Below are positions 20,012 through 29,334 of a stretch of DNA of 64,000 bases, piece by piece; positions within the stretch are counted from its first letter, which is position 1, and each line of letters opens with the position of its first letter. Under the pieces are notes generated by a model. The model was not told the origin of the DNA and searched no databases. It saw only the letters and a program-made list of their open reading frames with translations. The stretch lies in contig NZ_JABAIH010000001.1 in the NCBI RefSeq assembly GCF_012641395.1, positions 186,001-250,000 of the forward strand, written 5' to 3'. Both the position numbers and the translations under genes were made by a program. The DNA is from Rhizobium sp. P32RR-XVIII. Lineage in GTDB: Bacteria; Pseudomonadota; Alphaproteobacteria; Rhizobiales; Rhizobiaceae.

Positions 20012-20401
20012 TCAGGCTTCCCGGACAGTCGCATAGCCGGCGGCTTGGGCCGCCTTTATGAATTTGCGGTCGAAGGTAATGAACTCTTCGCAATGGACCG
20101 CTTTGGTAAGGTGTAGGGCATCGGCAAAATCCATGCCTCGTTCGGTGCGACCGAACGCGGCCACGACGATGCTGGCTTCCTCGATCGTCACCGTGGGCAG
20201 GCCGCAAAAGGCGCGGAGCGCACGAATGACATCCGATCGAGCGTAGTTGTAGGTGCTGCGCAGTACCCATTCGACTTCCAGTATCACCGTTACGGTGATG
20301 AAGACGGCTTGTCCGTCTACGATTTCACGAGCACGGGAAGATTGCGCCGGATGATCGCCGGTGAGGTACCGGACGATGAGATTGGTATCAATCGCGATCA
20401 T
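20012..20401 (-). CDS. vapC: PIN-domain toxin VapC
   Basis: A 129-residue PIN ribonuclease, toxin of a type II toxin-antitoxin pair. The acidic metal-binding residues are visible: Asp in MIAIDTNLIVRYL (residue 5), Glu in ILEVEWVL (about 44), and Asp residues in MDFADALHL (about 95-98) and ITFDRKF (about 114). ATG 20401 overlaps the antitoxin gene by 14 bp, the normal coupling. VapC toxins typically cut tRNA or rRNA; the target here is unknown. Confidence 0.9.
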   Translation of the reverse strand: MIAIDTNLIVRYLTGDHPAQSSRAREIVDGQAVFITVTVILEVEWVLRSTYNYARSDVIRALRAFCGLPTVTIEEASIVVAAFGRTERGMDFADALHLTKAVHCEEFITFDRKFIKAAQAAGYATVREA

Positions 20402-20663
20402 GGCGACGGCGGGCTTCGGCCAACACGCCGGCTTCCATTTCTTCCAAGGTTTTCGGCTCACCACTGAAAGGAAGCATGCCAAACACTTCCTCCGGCTGGG
20501 TGGAAGAGAAGGCCGGTGCCTGCCTTAACAGCACGCCCTCGGGAGTTTCCTCGACAATCAGACGAGTACCTGCCTCCCACTCCCGCCGCTGGCGCACAGC
20601 TTTGGGAAGAATGACCTGTCCCTTGGTAGAGACGGTGGTGATGAGCTTTTCAGACTGGGCCAT
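20388..20663 (-). CDS. vapB: AbrB/MazE-type antitoxin VapB
   Basis: A 91-residue antitoxin. The N-terminal swapped-hairpin DNA-binding domain is LITTVSTKGQVILPKAVRQRREWEAGTRLIVEE (about residues 7-39). The acidic C-terminal tail (GEPKTLEEMEAGVLAEARRR) should wrap the VapC groove. It is encoded first and overlaps vapC. The pair lies downstream of guaA. Confidence 0.9.
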   Translation of the reverse strand: MAQSEKLITTVSTKGQVILPKAVRQRREWEAGTRLIVEETPEGVLLRQAPAFSSTQPEEVFGMLPFSGEPKTLEEMEAGVLAEARRRHDRD

Positions 20664-20702
20664 CGATCTTTATCCACGCGGTAAGACGATGGTAAGATAC
20701 TC

Positions 20703-20734
20703 ATGATCGCCATGCTATTCAAGGTGGCGATCAT
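20703..20734. promoter_or_regulatory. Inverted repeat upstream of vapBC
   Basis: Ten-bp perfect arms atgatcgcca (20703-20712) and tggcgatcat (20725-20734), separated by 12 bp, lie about 40 bp before the vapB start and 21 bp after the guaA stop. VapBC complexes autorepress through such dyads. It could instead be a guaA terminator, but no T run follows on the minus strand. Confidence 0.5.
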
Positions 20735-20754
20735 TAGCTCCTGAAGCTACACTC

Positions 20755-22317
20755 TCACTCCCACTCGATCGTGCCCGGTGGTTTCGACGTCACGTCGTAG
20801 ACCACGCGGTTGATGCCGCGGACTTCGTTGATGATGCGGGTCGCGGCGCGGCCGAGGAATTCCATGTCGTAGTGATAAAAATCCGCCGTCATGCCGTCGA
20901 CCGAGGTGACGGCCCGCAGCGCGCAGACGAATTCGTAAGTGCGCCCGTCGCCCATGACGCCGACGGTCTGTACCGGCAGCAGCACGGCGAAGGCCTGCCA
21001 GATCGCGTCGTAGAGCCCGGCCTTGCGGATTTCGTCGAGATAGATGGCGTCGGCTTCGCGCAGGATGTCGAGCTTTTCGCGGCTGATGCCACCCGGGCAG
21101 CGGATCGCGAGGCCCGGGCCGGGGAACGGGTGGCGGCCGATGAACGAGTCCGGCAGGCCGAGCTCCTTGCCAAGCACGCGCACCTCATCCTTGAAAAGTT
21201 CTCGCAGCGGCTCGACGAGCTGCATCTTCATGCGCTCCGGCAGGCCGCCGACATTGTGGTGCGACTTGATGGTGACCGATGGACCGCCGGTGAAGGAAAC
21301 GGATTCAATCACGTCCGGATAGAGCGTGCCTTGGCCGAGGAAGTCGGCGCCGCCGAGCTTCTTGGCCTCTTCCTCGAAGGTCTCGATAAAGAGGCGGCCG
21401 ATAATCTTGCGTTTGGTTTCCGGATCGCTGACGCCTTCGAGTTCGCCGATGAACTTGTCAGACGCATCGACGTGCAGGAGATGCAGGTTGTAGTGCTCGC
21501 GGAACATGGCGACCACGTTGGCCGCCTCGTCCTTCCGCATCAGGCCGTGGTCAACGAGGATGCAGGTCAGCTGGTCACCCACGGCCTCGTGGATCAGCAA
21601 CGCGGCAACCGAGCTGTCGACGCCGCCCGATAGGGCGCAGATGACGCGCTTGTCGCCGACCTGCTTCCGGATCTCGTCCACCGCCTTCTGGCGATAGGCG
21701 GACATCGACCAGTCGCCCTTGATGCCGGCGATGTTGTGAATGAAGTTGCCGATCAGCTTGGCGCCATCAGGCGTGTGCACGACCTCAGGGTGGAACTGCA
21801 CGCCGTAATACTTGCGCTTCTCGTCGGCGATGAAAGCGTAAGGAGCGTTCGGCGACGTCGCAACGACTTCGAAGCCGGCCGGCAGCGCGGTGACGCGGTC
21901 GCCATGGCTCATCCAGACCTGATGGCGGGAACCCTTCGACCAGAGGCCTTCGAACAGCTTGCTGTCCTCATCGACCTCAAGGAAGGCGCGGCCGAATTCG
22001 CGATGATGGCCGCTCTCGACCTTGCCGCCGAGCTGCATGCACATCGTCTGCTGGCCGTAGCAGATTCCGAAAACCGGCAGGCCGCTGTCGAAGATGATAT
22101 CAGGCGCGCGCGGCGAACCTTCGTCCACCGTCGAAGCCGGGCTGCCGGACAGGATCACGGCTTTCGGCTGGAGGCGCTTGAAGCCCTCTTCGGCGGACTG
22201 GAAGGGAACGATCTCGCAATAGACGCCCGCTTCGCGCACGCGGCGTGCGATCAGCTGGGTTACCTGGCTGCCGAAATCGACGATGAGAACACTGTCGGGA
22301 TGTGCTGTCTGGGTCAT
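20755..22317 (-). CDS. guaA: GMP synthase (glutamine-hydrolysing)
   Basis: A 520-residue purine enzyme converting XMP to GMP with ATP and glutamine. The class I amidotransferase domain (about residues 1-200) has the nucleophile elbow [16 protein letters not shown] and the His-Glu pair in [10 protein letters not shown]. The ATP pyrophosphatase domain carries [12 protein letters not shown] (about 230-241). The C-terminal dimerisation domain ends KPPGTIEWE, the universal GuaA tail. Length and motifs are normal. Confidence 0.98.
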   Translation of the reverse strand: MTQTAHPDSVLIVDFGSQVTQLIARRVREAGVYCEIVPFQSAEEGFKRLQPKAVILSGSPASTVDEGSPRAPDIIFDSGLPVFGICYGQQTMCMQLGGKVESGHHREFGRAFLEVDEDSKLFEGLWSKGSRHQVWMSHGDRVTALPAGFEVVATSPNAPYAFIADEKRKYYGVQFHPEVVHTPDGAKLIGNFIHNIAGIKGDWSMSAYRQKAVDEIRKQVGDKRVICALSGGVDSSVAALLIHEAVGDQLTCILVDHGLMRKDEAANVVAMFREHYNLHLLHVDASDKFIGELEGVSDPETKRKIIGRLFIETFEEEAKKLGGADFLGQGTLYPDVIESVSFTGGPSVTIKSHHNVGGLPERMKMQLVEPLRELFKDEVRVLGKELGLPDSFIGRHPFPGPGLAIRCPGGISREKLDILREADAIYLDEIRKAGLYDAIWQAFAVLLPVQTVGVMGDGRTYEFVCALRAVTSVDGMTADFYHYDMEFLGRAATRIINEVRGINRVVYDVTSKPPGTIEWE

Positions 22318-22411
22318 GGCGAGCCTTTAATGAAAAGCACCCGTTCTTGCAATGCACGAAATCCGCCGAGCCGGGATTTTATTGTCCTGATTGTCCCTGT
22401 TTTAAAGGGTT

Positions 22412-23050
22412 TCAGAACCAGAAGACGCCGTCCTCCAGAGCCGTGAACAGGCCGTCGACGGCATAGGAGAGCTTGCGGTCGATAACATGCAGATATTCGG
22501 TCCATCCGGAGATATGCTGCAATTCCTCGACGCCGTCGGAAATTCCCCGAAGCCCGATCAGCGGTAGCTTGTAGCCTTGGCAAGCGCGCAGAATCGCGAA
22601 GGTCTCCATATCGACCATATCGGCGGCAATATTCTTGTAAGCGGGGCCTGAGACAACATTGGCGCCTGTCGAAAGGCTAGCCTCGGGAATGCCGGGAATG
22701 CGCAGCGGCAGATCGAGGACCGCCGGAAGGTCGAGGAACGGCGTACGGCCCTTCTCGAAGCCGAGCGGCGACGCATCCATATCGCGGTAGGAAACCGAGG
22801 AAACCTGGTAAATTTCCGTCTGCTCCAGCGTCGCGGAACCTGCCGAGCCGAGCGAGACGACAAGCTGCGGCAGGTCGTCGGCAGCATCGAGCCGGCTAAG
22901 CGTCTTCGTCATCGCGACAGCGGCCTCGACGGGACCGACACCTGTCATCAGCGGTTCGAAGCGGGAGCGCAGGAAGGGACCGTATTCCGCTTCCGCCGCC
23001 ATGACGAAGAGGATGGACTTGCCGGCGACCGACTTCAATTCGAATTTCAT
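22412..23050 (-). CDS. MTA/SAH nucleosidase-like phosphorylase
   Basis: A 212-residue PNP/UDP-type nucleosidase. ILFVMAAEAEYGPFL at the start, GVGPVEAAVAM, SLGSAGSATLE, and ADMVDMETFAILRACQG (about residues 147-163) match the MtnN family, including the Met-Glu pair that contacts ribose. GLRGISDGVEE has the catalytic Asp. MtnN recycles methylthioadenosine and S-adenosylhomocysteine. It is coupled by a 4-bp overlap to the upstream thioesterase gene. Confidence 0.85.
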   Translation of the reverse strand: MKFELKSVAGKSILFVMAAEAEYGPFLRSRFEPLMTGVGPVEAAVAMTKTLSRLDAADDLPQLVVSLGSAGSATLEQTEIYQVSSVSYRDMDASPLGFEKGRTPFLDLPAVLDLPLRIPGIPEASLSTGANVVSGPAYKNIAADMVDMETFAILRACQGYKLPLIGLRGISDGVEELQHISGWTEYLHVIDRKLSYAVDGLFTALEDGVFWF

Positions 23051-23496
23051 CCTGTAATTCCCTCTCTGCCGCGGACGACCATCATCGTCCCGGTCATGGA
23101 TGCGATCAGTTTTGCCGGGCCATCGCCGATTGCGTAACCGCGACCGTCGGCCACGATGATGTTGGAGCCGGGCTTCGTTATCTCGCCGCGAAACAGAAAG
23201 CGCTCGCCGCGCCCAGGTGACATCAGATTGACCTTGAACTCGATCGTCAGGATCGACGCATCGGGGTCGATGACACTATAGGCCGCAAAGCCGCACGCAC
23301 TGTCCAGCGCCGCTGAAATGATGCCGGCGTGGAGTATACCATGCTGCTGTGTGAGCTTCACGTCGAAGGGTAGCTCGATTTCCACCACGCCGTGCTCGAC
23401 GCGCGTCAGCTCTGCACCGATCGTTTCCATCGCCCGCTGGCGGGCAAAGTTTTGACGGATGCGCTCGCGAAAATCGCCGCTGTCCCTAATGCTCAT
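23047..23496 (-). CDS. PaaI-type hotdog thioesterase
   Basis: A 149-residue hotdog-fold acyl-CoA thioesterase. The motif QQHGILHAGIISAALDSACGFAAY (about residues 50-73) contains the HGG-type active-site region of the PaaI family, here HGILHAG. ATG 23496 is chosen since the frame upstream lacks a ribosome site. The ATGA overlap with the nucleosidase gene implies co-translation. The substrate is unknown. Confidence 0.88.
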   Translation of the reverse strand: MSIRDSGDFRERIRQNFARQRAMETIGAELTRVEHGVVEIELPFDVKLTQQHGILHAGIISAALDSACGFAAYSVIDPDASILTIEFKVNLMSPGRGERFLFRGEITKPGSNIIVADGRGYAIGDGPAKLIASMTGTMMVVRGREGITG

Positions 23497-23564
23497 GCAC
23501 TTGCCTCCTTGCGATGGCGAAAGTGGCACGCCGTGCCGGATTCGACAAGGATGCGGCGGCTCGC

Positions 23565-24656
23565 TCACGCGCGTTCCGGCGCAATCATGGCGATGTGTTG
23601 ATCCCAGGCAACGTCGCTATGTGTCGCAAGGAAGTTCCCGTCGTAGGCGGAAACCGCAAATCCATGCTGCGCTGGCGCGATCCCCGCAGCGTCGGAGATG
23701 ATTTCCTCGGCCACTACGCTACCGGAACGGGCGTCGATCGTCACGAAAGCTCCTTTCGGCGATGTGATGCCGACAAGGCCATCCTTTCGGTTGACCGCGA
23801 TCGCGCCGACGTAGTTGCCAAGCCGGCGGGTCGTTTCTTCCGGCAAGTCGACGAAAGTCAGTTCCTCGCCTTTGGCGAAGCGGCCGACAAGCGGCGGCAG
23901 GTCGTTGCGATGACCTTCATATTGGCACGCGAACCAGACACGGCCGTCGGCATCGATATCGACATGGCGGGTCGAAAGCGCCGACAATTGTTTAGGCAGC
24001 ACGTGCTTTTCGATCAGCGTGCCGCTCGCAGCATCGACCAGTGTCAGCGAGGGCTGCATATTGCCGAGATTGAGCTTTGCGCGGCCGAAATCGGGATGGG
24101 TCTCGATACCGCCATTGGCGACGATGAGCCAGCGCCCGTCATCGGAGACTGTCATATCGTGGGGGCCAATGCCGTAAGTTTCGAACTCGCCGATCCGGCT
24201 GAACCGGTTCGTCGCATCGTAGACACCAATCATGCCGCGGTTGCCGTCGAAATCGTTTTCGCTGGCATAGAGCAACCGGCCGTCCGGCGAAAAGGTGCCG
24301 TGTCCGTAGAAGTGACGGCCTTCGACCGAGGTAATGACGATCGGCTCGGCGTTGTTCCGGGGATCGAGGATCATGGCAAAGGTGCCGGGGCGGCGGGCGA
24401 ATGCAACCGTCTTGCCGGTGACAGGGCTGAATGCCATGCCGTGGGCGCGCGCAGGCAGCTCAACCTGGTCGATGATCTCGCCGCGCTCGGTCACGGTGGC
24501 GACCGCAAAAGAGCCCTTCGCTGTGCGGATGCCTGAGGCATAGACCGCATCAGCACGCTCAAGCGCGAGAAGCCCGCGCGGCTGCAATGCAGCGAGAAAA
24601 CCGAACCCAGCCGCCTTGACGAAAGCGCGCCGGTCGATCTGGCCGCTCCGCCACAT
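23565..24656 (-). CDS. DUF1513 periplasmic beta-propeller protein
   Basis: A 363-residue protein with a twin-arginine-like leader (DRRAFVKAAGFGFLAAL, residues about 8-24), so probably exported folded. The remainder is repeated beta-strand motifs (FSPDGRLLYASEND, VSDDGRWLIVANGG, VDIDADGRVWFACQY) typical of a seven-bladed propeller. DUF1513 genes commonly accompany imelysin and DUF1111 genes, as here, in iron-uptake-linked operons. It is the last of four genes, 2 bp after the second imelysin gene. Its function is not established. Confidence 0.85.
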   Translation of the reverse strand: MWRSGQIDRRAFVKAAGFGFLAALQPRGLLALERADAVYASGIRTAKGSFAVATVTERGEIIDQVELPARAHGMAFSPVTGKTVAFARRPGTFAMILDPRNNAEPIVITSVEGRHFYGHGTFSPDGRLLYASENDFDGNRGMIGVYDATNRFSRIGEFETYGIGPHDMTVSDDGRWLIVANGGIETHPDFGRAKLNLGNMQPSLTLVDAASGTLIEKHVLPKQLSALSTRHVDIDADGRVWFACQYEGHRNDLPPLVGRFAKGEELTFVDLPEETTRRLGNYVGAIAVNRKDGLVGITSPKGAFVTIDARSGSVVAEEIISDAAGIAPAQHGFAVSAYDGNFLATHSDVAWDQHIAMIAPERA

Positions 24657-24658
24657 CC

Positions 24659-25753
24659 TCAGTCTCCGTCGGAGAACGAGAAGCCGGCCGAAAGGCCGAT
24701 CGCTCCGCCATACTGGTCGCTGATAGCCGTGATCAGCTCGCGGCTATCAGCGAGAAGCGCATCGAGCTTGGCCTTCTCGGGCTCGCTGGTTGCAACTTCG
24801 ATGTCAGGATTGAGCTTCGGCACCGTGTCGAGCAACGTCTTGAAATCCGCCTCGATGGCATCGGCAACGGGCTTGTTGTCCGCCGGCAGAAGCTCGGCCA
24901 TTCCGGCCTTCTGCCAGAGCGTGCGCAGACCCTCGAGGTTTGCCGCCATGGACTTCCAGGTGTTTTTCGAGCGCCAGTAAATGGCCATGCGCGGACGCGG
25001 CGCCGTGTCCTTGCCCTTGTAGAACTGCTCGAGCCGCTGATCGCGGACGGTCTCCGCGCCGTGAACGAGAATGCCGAGCAGCGCCGTCACCGCCTCTTTG
25101 TTGTCCATGAAGTCTTCACTTTGCGGGCCGGGATGCTTCCAGCTTGCCTGCACGCCATCCGGCTTCTCCCAGGCCGCGACGACTTCGCCTGCCTCACGCT
25201 GGATATTGCCTGCGACAGCCGCGCCATATTGGCAACGGAAGCCGTTCTTTTGCCCGACAAGCTCGTCGGAGCCATTTCCGTAAAGCACATATTCAAGCGC
25301 CGTCAGGCCCTGCACGGCAACGCTCTTTCCGGCGATCGCGTCAACCGTAGCATCCTTTGGATCGGCCTTGGCAATCAGCGCCTGCACCTGCTTGAGGCCG
25401 AGGCCCTTGCGGTCTGGAAAGAAAAGAACGTGCTCGAAAAGATTGTCCTGCATCACGGGGCCGGTTTGCACGATCTCTATGATCGACCAATAGCGAACCG
25501 TATCGTCGAAAGCGGATTTGGCTTTATCCAGGGTCTGCTGCGTCCCGCTATCGCAGAGGTCCTTCATCGCCGTCGTCAGGCGTGCCGCGGATTGCTGCAT
25601 GTTGCGGTAGCCGGGACGGATCACCTCGTCGACGGCGCGCGCCATGACGCTTTGGACTGCTTCGTCGGCAAGTCCTGCGGGCGGCGCCGCGGTCTGTGCC
25701 GTCGCCGATGTCGCGAGAAAAAGCGAGAGCAGGAGAGGTTGCCAAAGGCGCAT
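24659..25753 (-). CDS. Imelysin-family (M75) periplasmic protein, second copy
   Basis: A 364-residue secreted protein (signal peptide MRLWQPLLLSLFLATSATAQT). The imelysin region GLTALEYVLYGNG (about residues 149-161) corresponds to the GxHxxE motif, but the His is replaced by Thr, so metal binding through that site is doubtful. Imelysin proteins are now seen mainly as EfeO-like iron-uptake components rather than peptidases. The start overlaps the DUF1111 stop by 1 bp (TAATG). Confidence 0.82.
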   Translation of the reverse strand: MRLWQPLLLSLFLATSATAQTAAPPAGLADEAVQSVMARAVDEVIRPGYRNMQQSAARLTTAMKDLCDSGTQQTLDKAKSAFDDTVRYWSIIEIVQTGPVMQDNLFEHVLFFPDRKGLGLKQVQALIAKADPKDATVDAIAGKSVAVQGLTALEYVLYGNGSDELVGQKNGFRCQYGAAVAGNIQREAGEVVAAWEKPDGVQASWKHPGPQSEDFMDNKEAVTALLGILVHGAETVRDQRLEQFYKGKDTAPRPRMAIYWRSKNTWKSMAANLEGLRTLWQKAGMAELLPADNKPVADAIEADFKTLLDTVPKLNPDIEVATSEPEKAKLDALLADSRELITAISDQYGGAIGLSAGFSFSDGD

Positions 25754-27291
25754 TACAGGGACTCCAGGAATCTGATCAGGGCCTCTCTATCGTCTTTCGG
25801 TAGAGAGGAGAATGCATCGCGGGCGTTTTCGGCTTCTCCGCCATGCCAGAGGATCGCCTCGGTGAGATTCCTGGCGCGGCCGTCGTGAAGAAAAAAGCTG
25901 TGTCCGCTGACAGTCTGGGTCAGTCCTATACCCCATAGCGGCGGCGTGCGCCATTCACGTCCGCTTGCAACGCCGACTTGCTGGCCATCGGCAAGGCCCT
26001 CGCCCATGTCGTGCAGCAGGAAATCCGAATAGGGCCAGATGAGCTGGAAAGACTGGGCTTTTTCGACCGTGTCCCGGCGTGTGACGAACTTGGGCACGTG
26101 GCAGGAAATACAGCCGGAGCGGTAGAAAAGCTCCTTGCCTCTGAGCGTCACCGGGGAGCTTGCCTTTCGCCGGGCAGGCACCGCAAGGTTGGCGGAGTAG
26201 AAAGTGACGAGGTCGAGGATCGGCCCGGGAGCCTCCTCGTTGCCAAGCCGTTGCTGCACACCGGAGGGCATTTCCTGGCACTTCGTCTCCGCCTTCGTGC
26301 AATCGCCGTGAGCGTCCGGCCGGTCGGGAGTGGAAATGCCGATGTCGCCCGAGAAAGCGTCGGCGTTCTGGTCGCGCACCGTTGCATTCTGTGCCTTCCA
26401 GCCAAAGCGGCCAAGGGCGATATTGCCGGTGCGATGATCCCGAACGATGGCCGCCCTTCCGGAGATACCGTTGCTATCTTTATCATCGGGATCGGCATGC
26501 ACCAGGATGTCGGCAGCCGGAATCGCTTCGATGAGGCCGAGGCCGATCATCGGCGGCGCGACGCGCGGTGATATCGTCGTTGCCGGATCGAGCGGACCAT
26601 AGGCAAGGTCCTTGACTTCGTAGCTCGGCGCCCGCAGCGAGATCGTCTCGCCGCCGGCAAGAGTCACGGCTTTTTCCGTATAGCGCATGGCCATCTTGCC
26701 TTCGGCGGCAAGGCCGGGAACGGCAAGGTCCTGCAGCTGGTGCCCATAGACAGGGTCGGGAAAGTTCACCGTCTCGGCATTGGCGACGGCTCTCTCTTCC
26801 TCGGCCGTCGTCGGTGCCCGCGCAAGGCGCAGGAACATCGAGGTCGCGCTGACGCCGCCTTCGGGAGGCTTGCCGCGTCCGTCATTGACATGGCAGCTCA
26901 TGCAGGAGCGGGCGTTGAAGAGCGGACCGAGGCCATCGGAGGCCTGTGTCGAAGAAGGGGCGGAAACCCACAGTTTCTTGAAGAGCGCGTTGCCGAGCTT
27001 GAAGTCCTGTTCCTCTTCGAAGGGGATATTGGCCGAGATATGCGAAAAGCTGTCCTGTGTGACAGGATCGATCGAGGTCGCAGCTCCCGCCTGCATCGCC
27101 TCATAGGGCTCGGCTTTGGAAAAATCGTTCGTCGGGCGCGTTACGGTTTCAACGCGTCTCAGATCGGTATCTGAAAGATCGGCGCGCCTTGCCGGTAGAT
27201 CGAAGCCGGCGGCAAGGGCCACCGGCAGACCGGCAAGCGTCGCGAGAAGCGCCACGCTGAAATAGAGACGGCGAGCCGGGTCATGCGGCAT
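25753..27291 (-). CDS. Di-haem cytochrome-c-like oxidoreductase (DUF1111)
   Basis: A 512-residue periplasmic protein with a signal peptide (MPHDPARRLYFSVALLATLA...). Two CxxCH haem c motifs are visible: ARSCMSCHVNDG in the N-terminal half and RSGCISCHVPKF in the C-terminal half, as in the family formerly called di-haem thiol oxidoreductases. It probably oxidises or reduces a periplasmic partner, perhaps ferrous iron in this operon. ATG 27291 places the signal peptide at the N-terminus; an upstream extension is hydrophilic and unsupported. Confidence 0.88.
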   Translation of the reverse strand: MPHDPARRLYFSVALLATLAGLPVALAAGFDLPARRADLSDTDLRRVETVTRPTNDFSKAEPYEAMQAGAATSIDPVTQDSFSHISANIPFEEEQDFKLGNALFKKLWVSAPSSTQASDGLGPLFNARSCMSCHVNDGRGKPPEGGVSATSMFLRLARAPTTAEEERAVANAETVNFPDPVYGHQLQDLAVPGLAAEGKMAMRYTEKAVTLAGGETISLRAPSYEVKDLAYGPLDPATTISPRVAPPMIGLGLIEAIPAADILVHADPDDKDSNGISGRAAIVRDHRTGNIALGRFGWKAQNATVRDQNADAFSGDIGISTPDRPDAHGDCTKAETKCQEMPSGVQQRLGNEEAPGPILDLVTFYSANLAVPARRKASSPVTLRGKELFYRSGCISCHVPKFVTRRDTVEKAQSFQLIWPYSDFLLHDMGEGLADGQQVGVASGREWRTPPLWGIGLTQTVSGHSFFLHDGRARNLTEAILWHGGEAENARDAFSSLPKDDREALIRFLESL

Positions 27292-27334
27292 TTCGGTGTC
27301 CGGGCCGCCCTGCGTCAGGACGGCCCGCCTTTGC

Positions 27335-28606
27335 TTATTGGAAGACGGCGTTAGGATTGTCCAGGCTGTCGGAACCTTCAAGCTGCACCGTACCGAGGTT
27401 GAGCGCAGCAATCACGCGCTGGATAGACTTCGTCTGGTCAATCAGGCCATCGATGGCCGCCTGGACGGCGGCGTTGCCTTCCTTGTTGCCCTCGGCGATC
27501 ATCTGATCGTATTTCTCGACGGTCTCGCCACGCTTTGCCATTGCATGCATGGCATCGAGCGTCGTGTTGAGCTTGCCGGTCATCTCGGTGTCGAGCTCCT
27601 TGTCCTTGGCGGCAACGAGGTCGTGCAGCGACGGGCCGGTCAGCTTCGTGCCGTCGACGCGGGTATATTCGCCGGTGTAGGCGGCAGCGACGCCGATCGC
27701 GTCGTTGAGATGCGAATTGTAGGTGTTGTCCGAGAAGCAATCGTGTTCTTCTTCCGGATCATGCAGCAACAGGCCAAGCTTCATGCGCTCGCCAGCCAGC
27801 TCGCCGTAGGAAAGCGAACCCATGCCGGTCAGGATGGCGGTGAGGCCGGCCGTCGGGTTTTCCTCGACATGCTTGGTAGCAGCGCCATCGGGAGCCCAGT
27901 TGTCGGTCATTTCCTGAAGGTCGGAAACGAGCAGCGTGGAAGCGGACTTCAGGTAGTCGGCGCGGCGATCGCAATTGCCGTGGGTGCAATTCTTGAGGTC
28001 GTAGTCGGTTGCCGGGCGTTCGCCGGCCCCCGCTCCCGTGCCATGCAGGTCCTGACCCCAGAGCAGGAATTCGATGGCGTGATAGCCGGTGGCAACGTTC
28101 GCGTCGACGCCGCCTGCCTCCCGCAGCGTGCCCGAAAGGAATCCCGGGGTCAGCTTGGAGGCATCGACGTCCTTGCCGTCGATTTTGATCGTTTTGTTGC
28201 CGATGACGTTCGCGACATAGAGCGAGTTCTCGTCGCTCTCGGTGCCGTAGGAGGCGTCGACATAGTCGATCAGGCCTTCGTCGAGCGGCCAGGCGTTCAC
28301 CTTGCCCTCCCAATCATCAACGATCGGATTGCCGAAACGATAGACTTCCGTCTGCTGGTAGGGAACGCGCGCCTTGATCCAGGCATCCTTGACGGCCTGC
28401 AGCGTCGTGTCGTTGGGTGCCTTCAGAAAAGCGTCGATGGCCGCGTCGAGCGCCTTGGCGGTCGTGAGCGAGTCCTCGTACTTGGCATGGGCGACTTCGG
28501 CGTAGTGTTTGACGACAGCTGCGGCGTCGGTGCCAAAAGCCTGGGTGGCGGATAGGGGCACTGCCGCCAGCGCCAGTGCGGCGCAAAAATGCTTGTTGAG
28601 CTTCAT
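27335..28606 (-). CDS. Imelysin-family periplasmic protein, first copy
   Basis: A 423-residue exported protein (signal peptide MKLNKHFCAALALAAVPLSATQA). The imelysin/EfeO motif GYHAIEFLLWGQD is intact, with His and Glu positioned for metal binding (about residue 175). Length and order match the iron-regulated imelysin (IrpA-like) found first in operons with DUF1111, a second imelysin and DUF1513. It leads the operon, preceded by candidate iron-responsive sequence. Role in iron acquisition is inferred from family. Confidence 0.87.
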   Translation of the reverse strand: MKLNKHFCAALALAAVPLSATQAFGTDAAAVVKHYAEVAHAKYEDSLTTAKALDAAIDAFLKAPNDTTLQAVKDAWIKARVPYQQTEVYRFGNPIVDDWEGKVNAWPLDEGLIDYVDASYGTESDENSLYVANVIGNKTIKIDGKDVDASKLTPGFLSGTLREAGGVDANVATGYHAIEFLLWGQDLHGTGAGAGERPATDYDLKNCTHGNCDRRADYLKSASTLLVSDLQEMTDNWAPDGAATKHVEENPTAGLTAILTGMGSLSYGELAGERMKLGLLLHDPEEEHDCFSDNTYNSHLNDAIGVAAAYTGEYTRVDGTKLTGPSLHDLVAAKDKELDTEMTGKLNTTLDAMHAMAKRGETVEKYDQMIAEGNKEGNAAVQAAIDGLIDQTKSIQRVIAALNLGTVQLEGSDSLDNPNAVFQ

Positions 28607-28661
28607 GGTCCTCTCCTGTGACGGAACTCCGTCTGAATTGCCAAAGCCTCTTCGCGCAAAA

Positions 28662-28692
28662 CTAAACTTGTGTCAAATACTCTAGTTTAGAA
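28662..28692 (-). promoter_or_regulatory. Candidate promoter/iron-responsive box for the imelysin operon
   Basis: Upstream of the first imelysin gene lie ctaaac (28662-28667) and gtttag (28685-28690), an inverted repeat spanning a minus-strand TTGACA (28671-28676). On the minus strand the segment 28686-28692 reads TTCTAAA, one perfect half of the rhizobial Irr ICE motif TTTAGAA-N-TTCTAAA; the other half is degenerate. Iron control is inferred. Confidence 0.4.
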
Positions 28693-28812
28693 CGGTTTTA
28701 AGTATGGAATTTTTGAAAAAGCCTTTGCTTCGAAAGAACTTTGCTTGGAAAGAGGCAATGAGCTGGTCTATTAACGGGCAATTGCTTAATTCTTGATCTG
28801 GATCTCGCCTGC

Positions 28813-29325
28813 ATGCGCCGCCATCTCCGGCATTATCTCCATCGTCATGAACCCAAGGGCCACGCCCACCATCACCTGAAATCCGGTGTCGGAGCTGTCA
28901 TCGGCATGCTCTCGGTGGGTGCGCTTACAGTCGCAACCGGTATTCCGCTCCTGATCGCGCCGTTCGGCGCCAGTGCCGTTCTGCTTTTCGGCCACCCGAA
29001 AAGCGCGTTCGCGCAGCCTGCCAATGTCATCGGCGGCTATCTGCTGGCAGCGCTGGTCGGCGGCCTGGCAGTATTCTTGTTCCCCGGCCTGTGGTGGGCA
29101 GCGGCTATCGCTGTCGGGCTGTCGATCGCGGGTATGCTGCTTCTGCGGGTTACCCATCCGCCCGCCGGCGCTGTGCCCCTGGTGGCCTTCGGCTCGCATC
29201 TGGGCGGACCGACACTTTTCCTGATCGTATTTTTCGGCGGTATTCTGCTGGTCACGATCGCTGTGGTCCACCACTTCATACCGCCACGGCATCAATATCC
29301 GCTGCGTGCGCCCGAGGCGCCCTAA
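28813..29325 (+). CDS. HPP family membrane protein
   Basis: A 170-residue inner-membrane protein with four transmembrane helices and the diagnostic LLRVTHPPAGAVPLVAFGS (about residues 110-128). HPP proteins are associated with nitrite transport in plastids and cyanobacteria; bacterial substrates are unclear. The N-terminus is His-rich (MRRHLRHYLHRHEPKGHAHHH), which could bind metal. It is divergent from the imelysin operon. Confidence 0.9.
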   Translation: MRRHLRHYLHRHEPKGHAHHHLKSGVGAVIGMLSVGALTVATGIPLLIAPFGASAVLLFGHPKSAFAQPANVIGGYLLAALVGGLAVFLFPGLWWAAAIAVGLSIAGMLLLRVTHPPAGAVPLVAFGSHLGGPTLFLIVFFGGILLVTIAVVHHFIPPRHQYPLRAPEAP

Positions 29326-29334
29326 GCCCCGATC

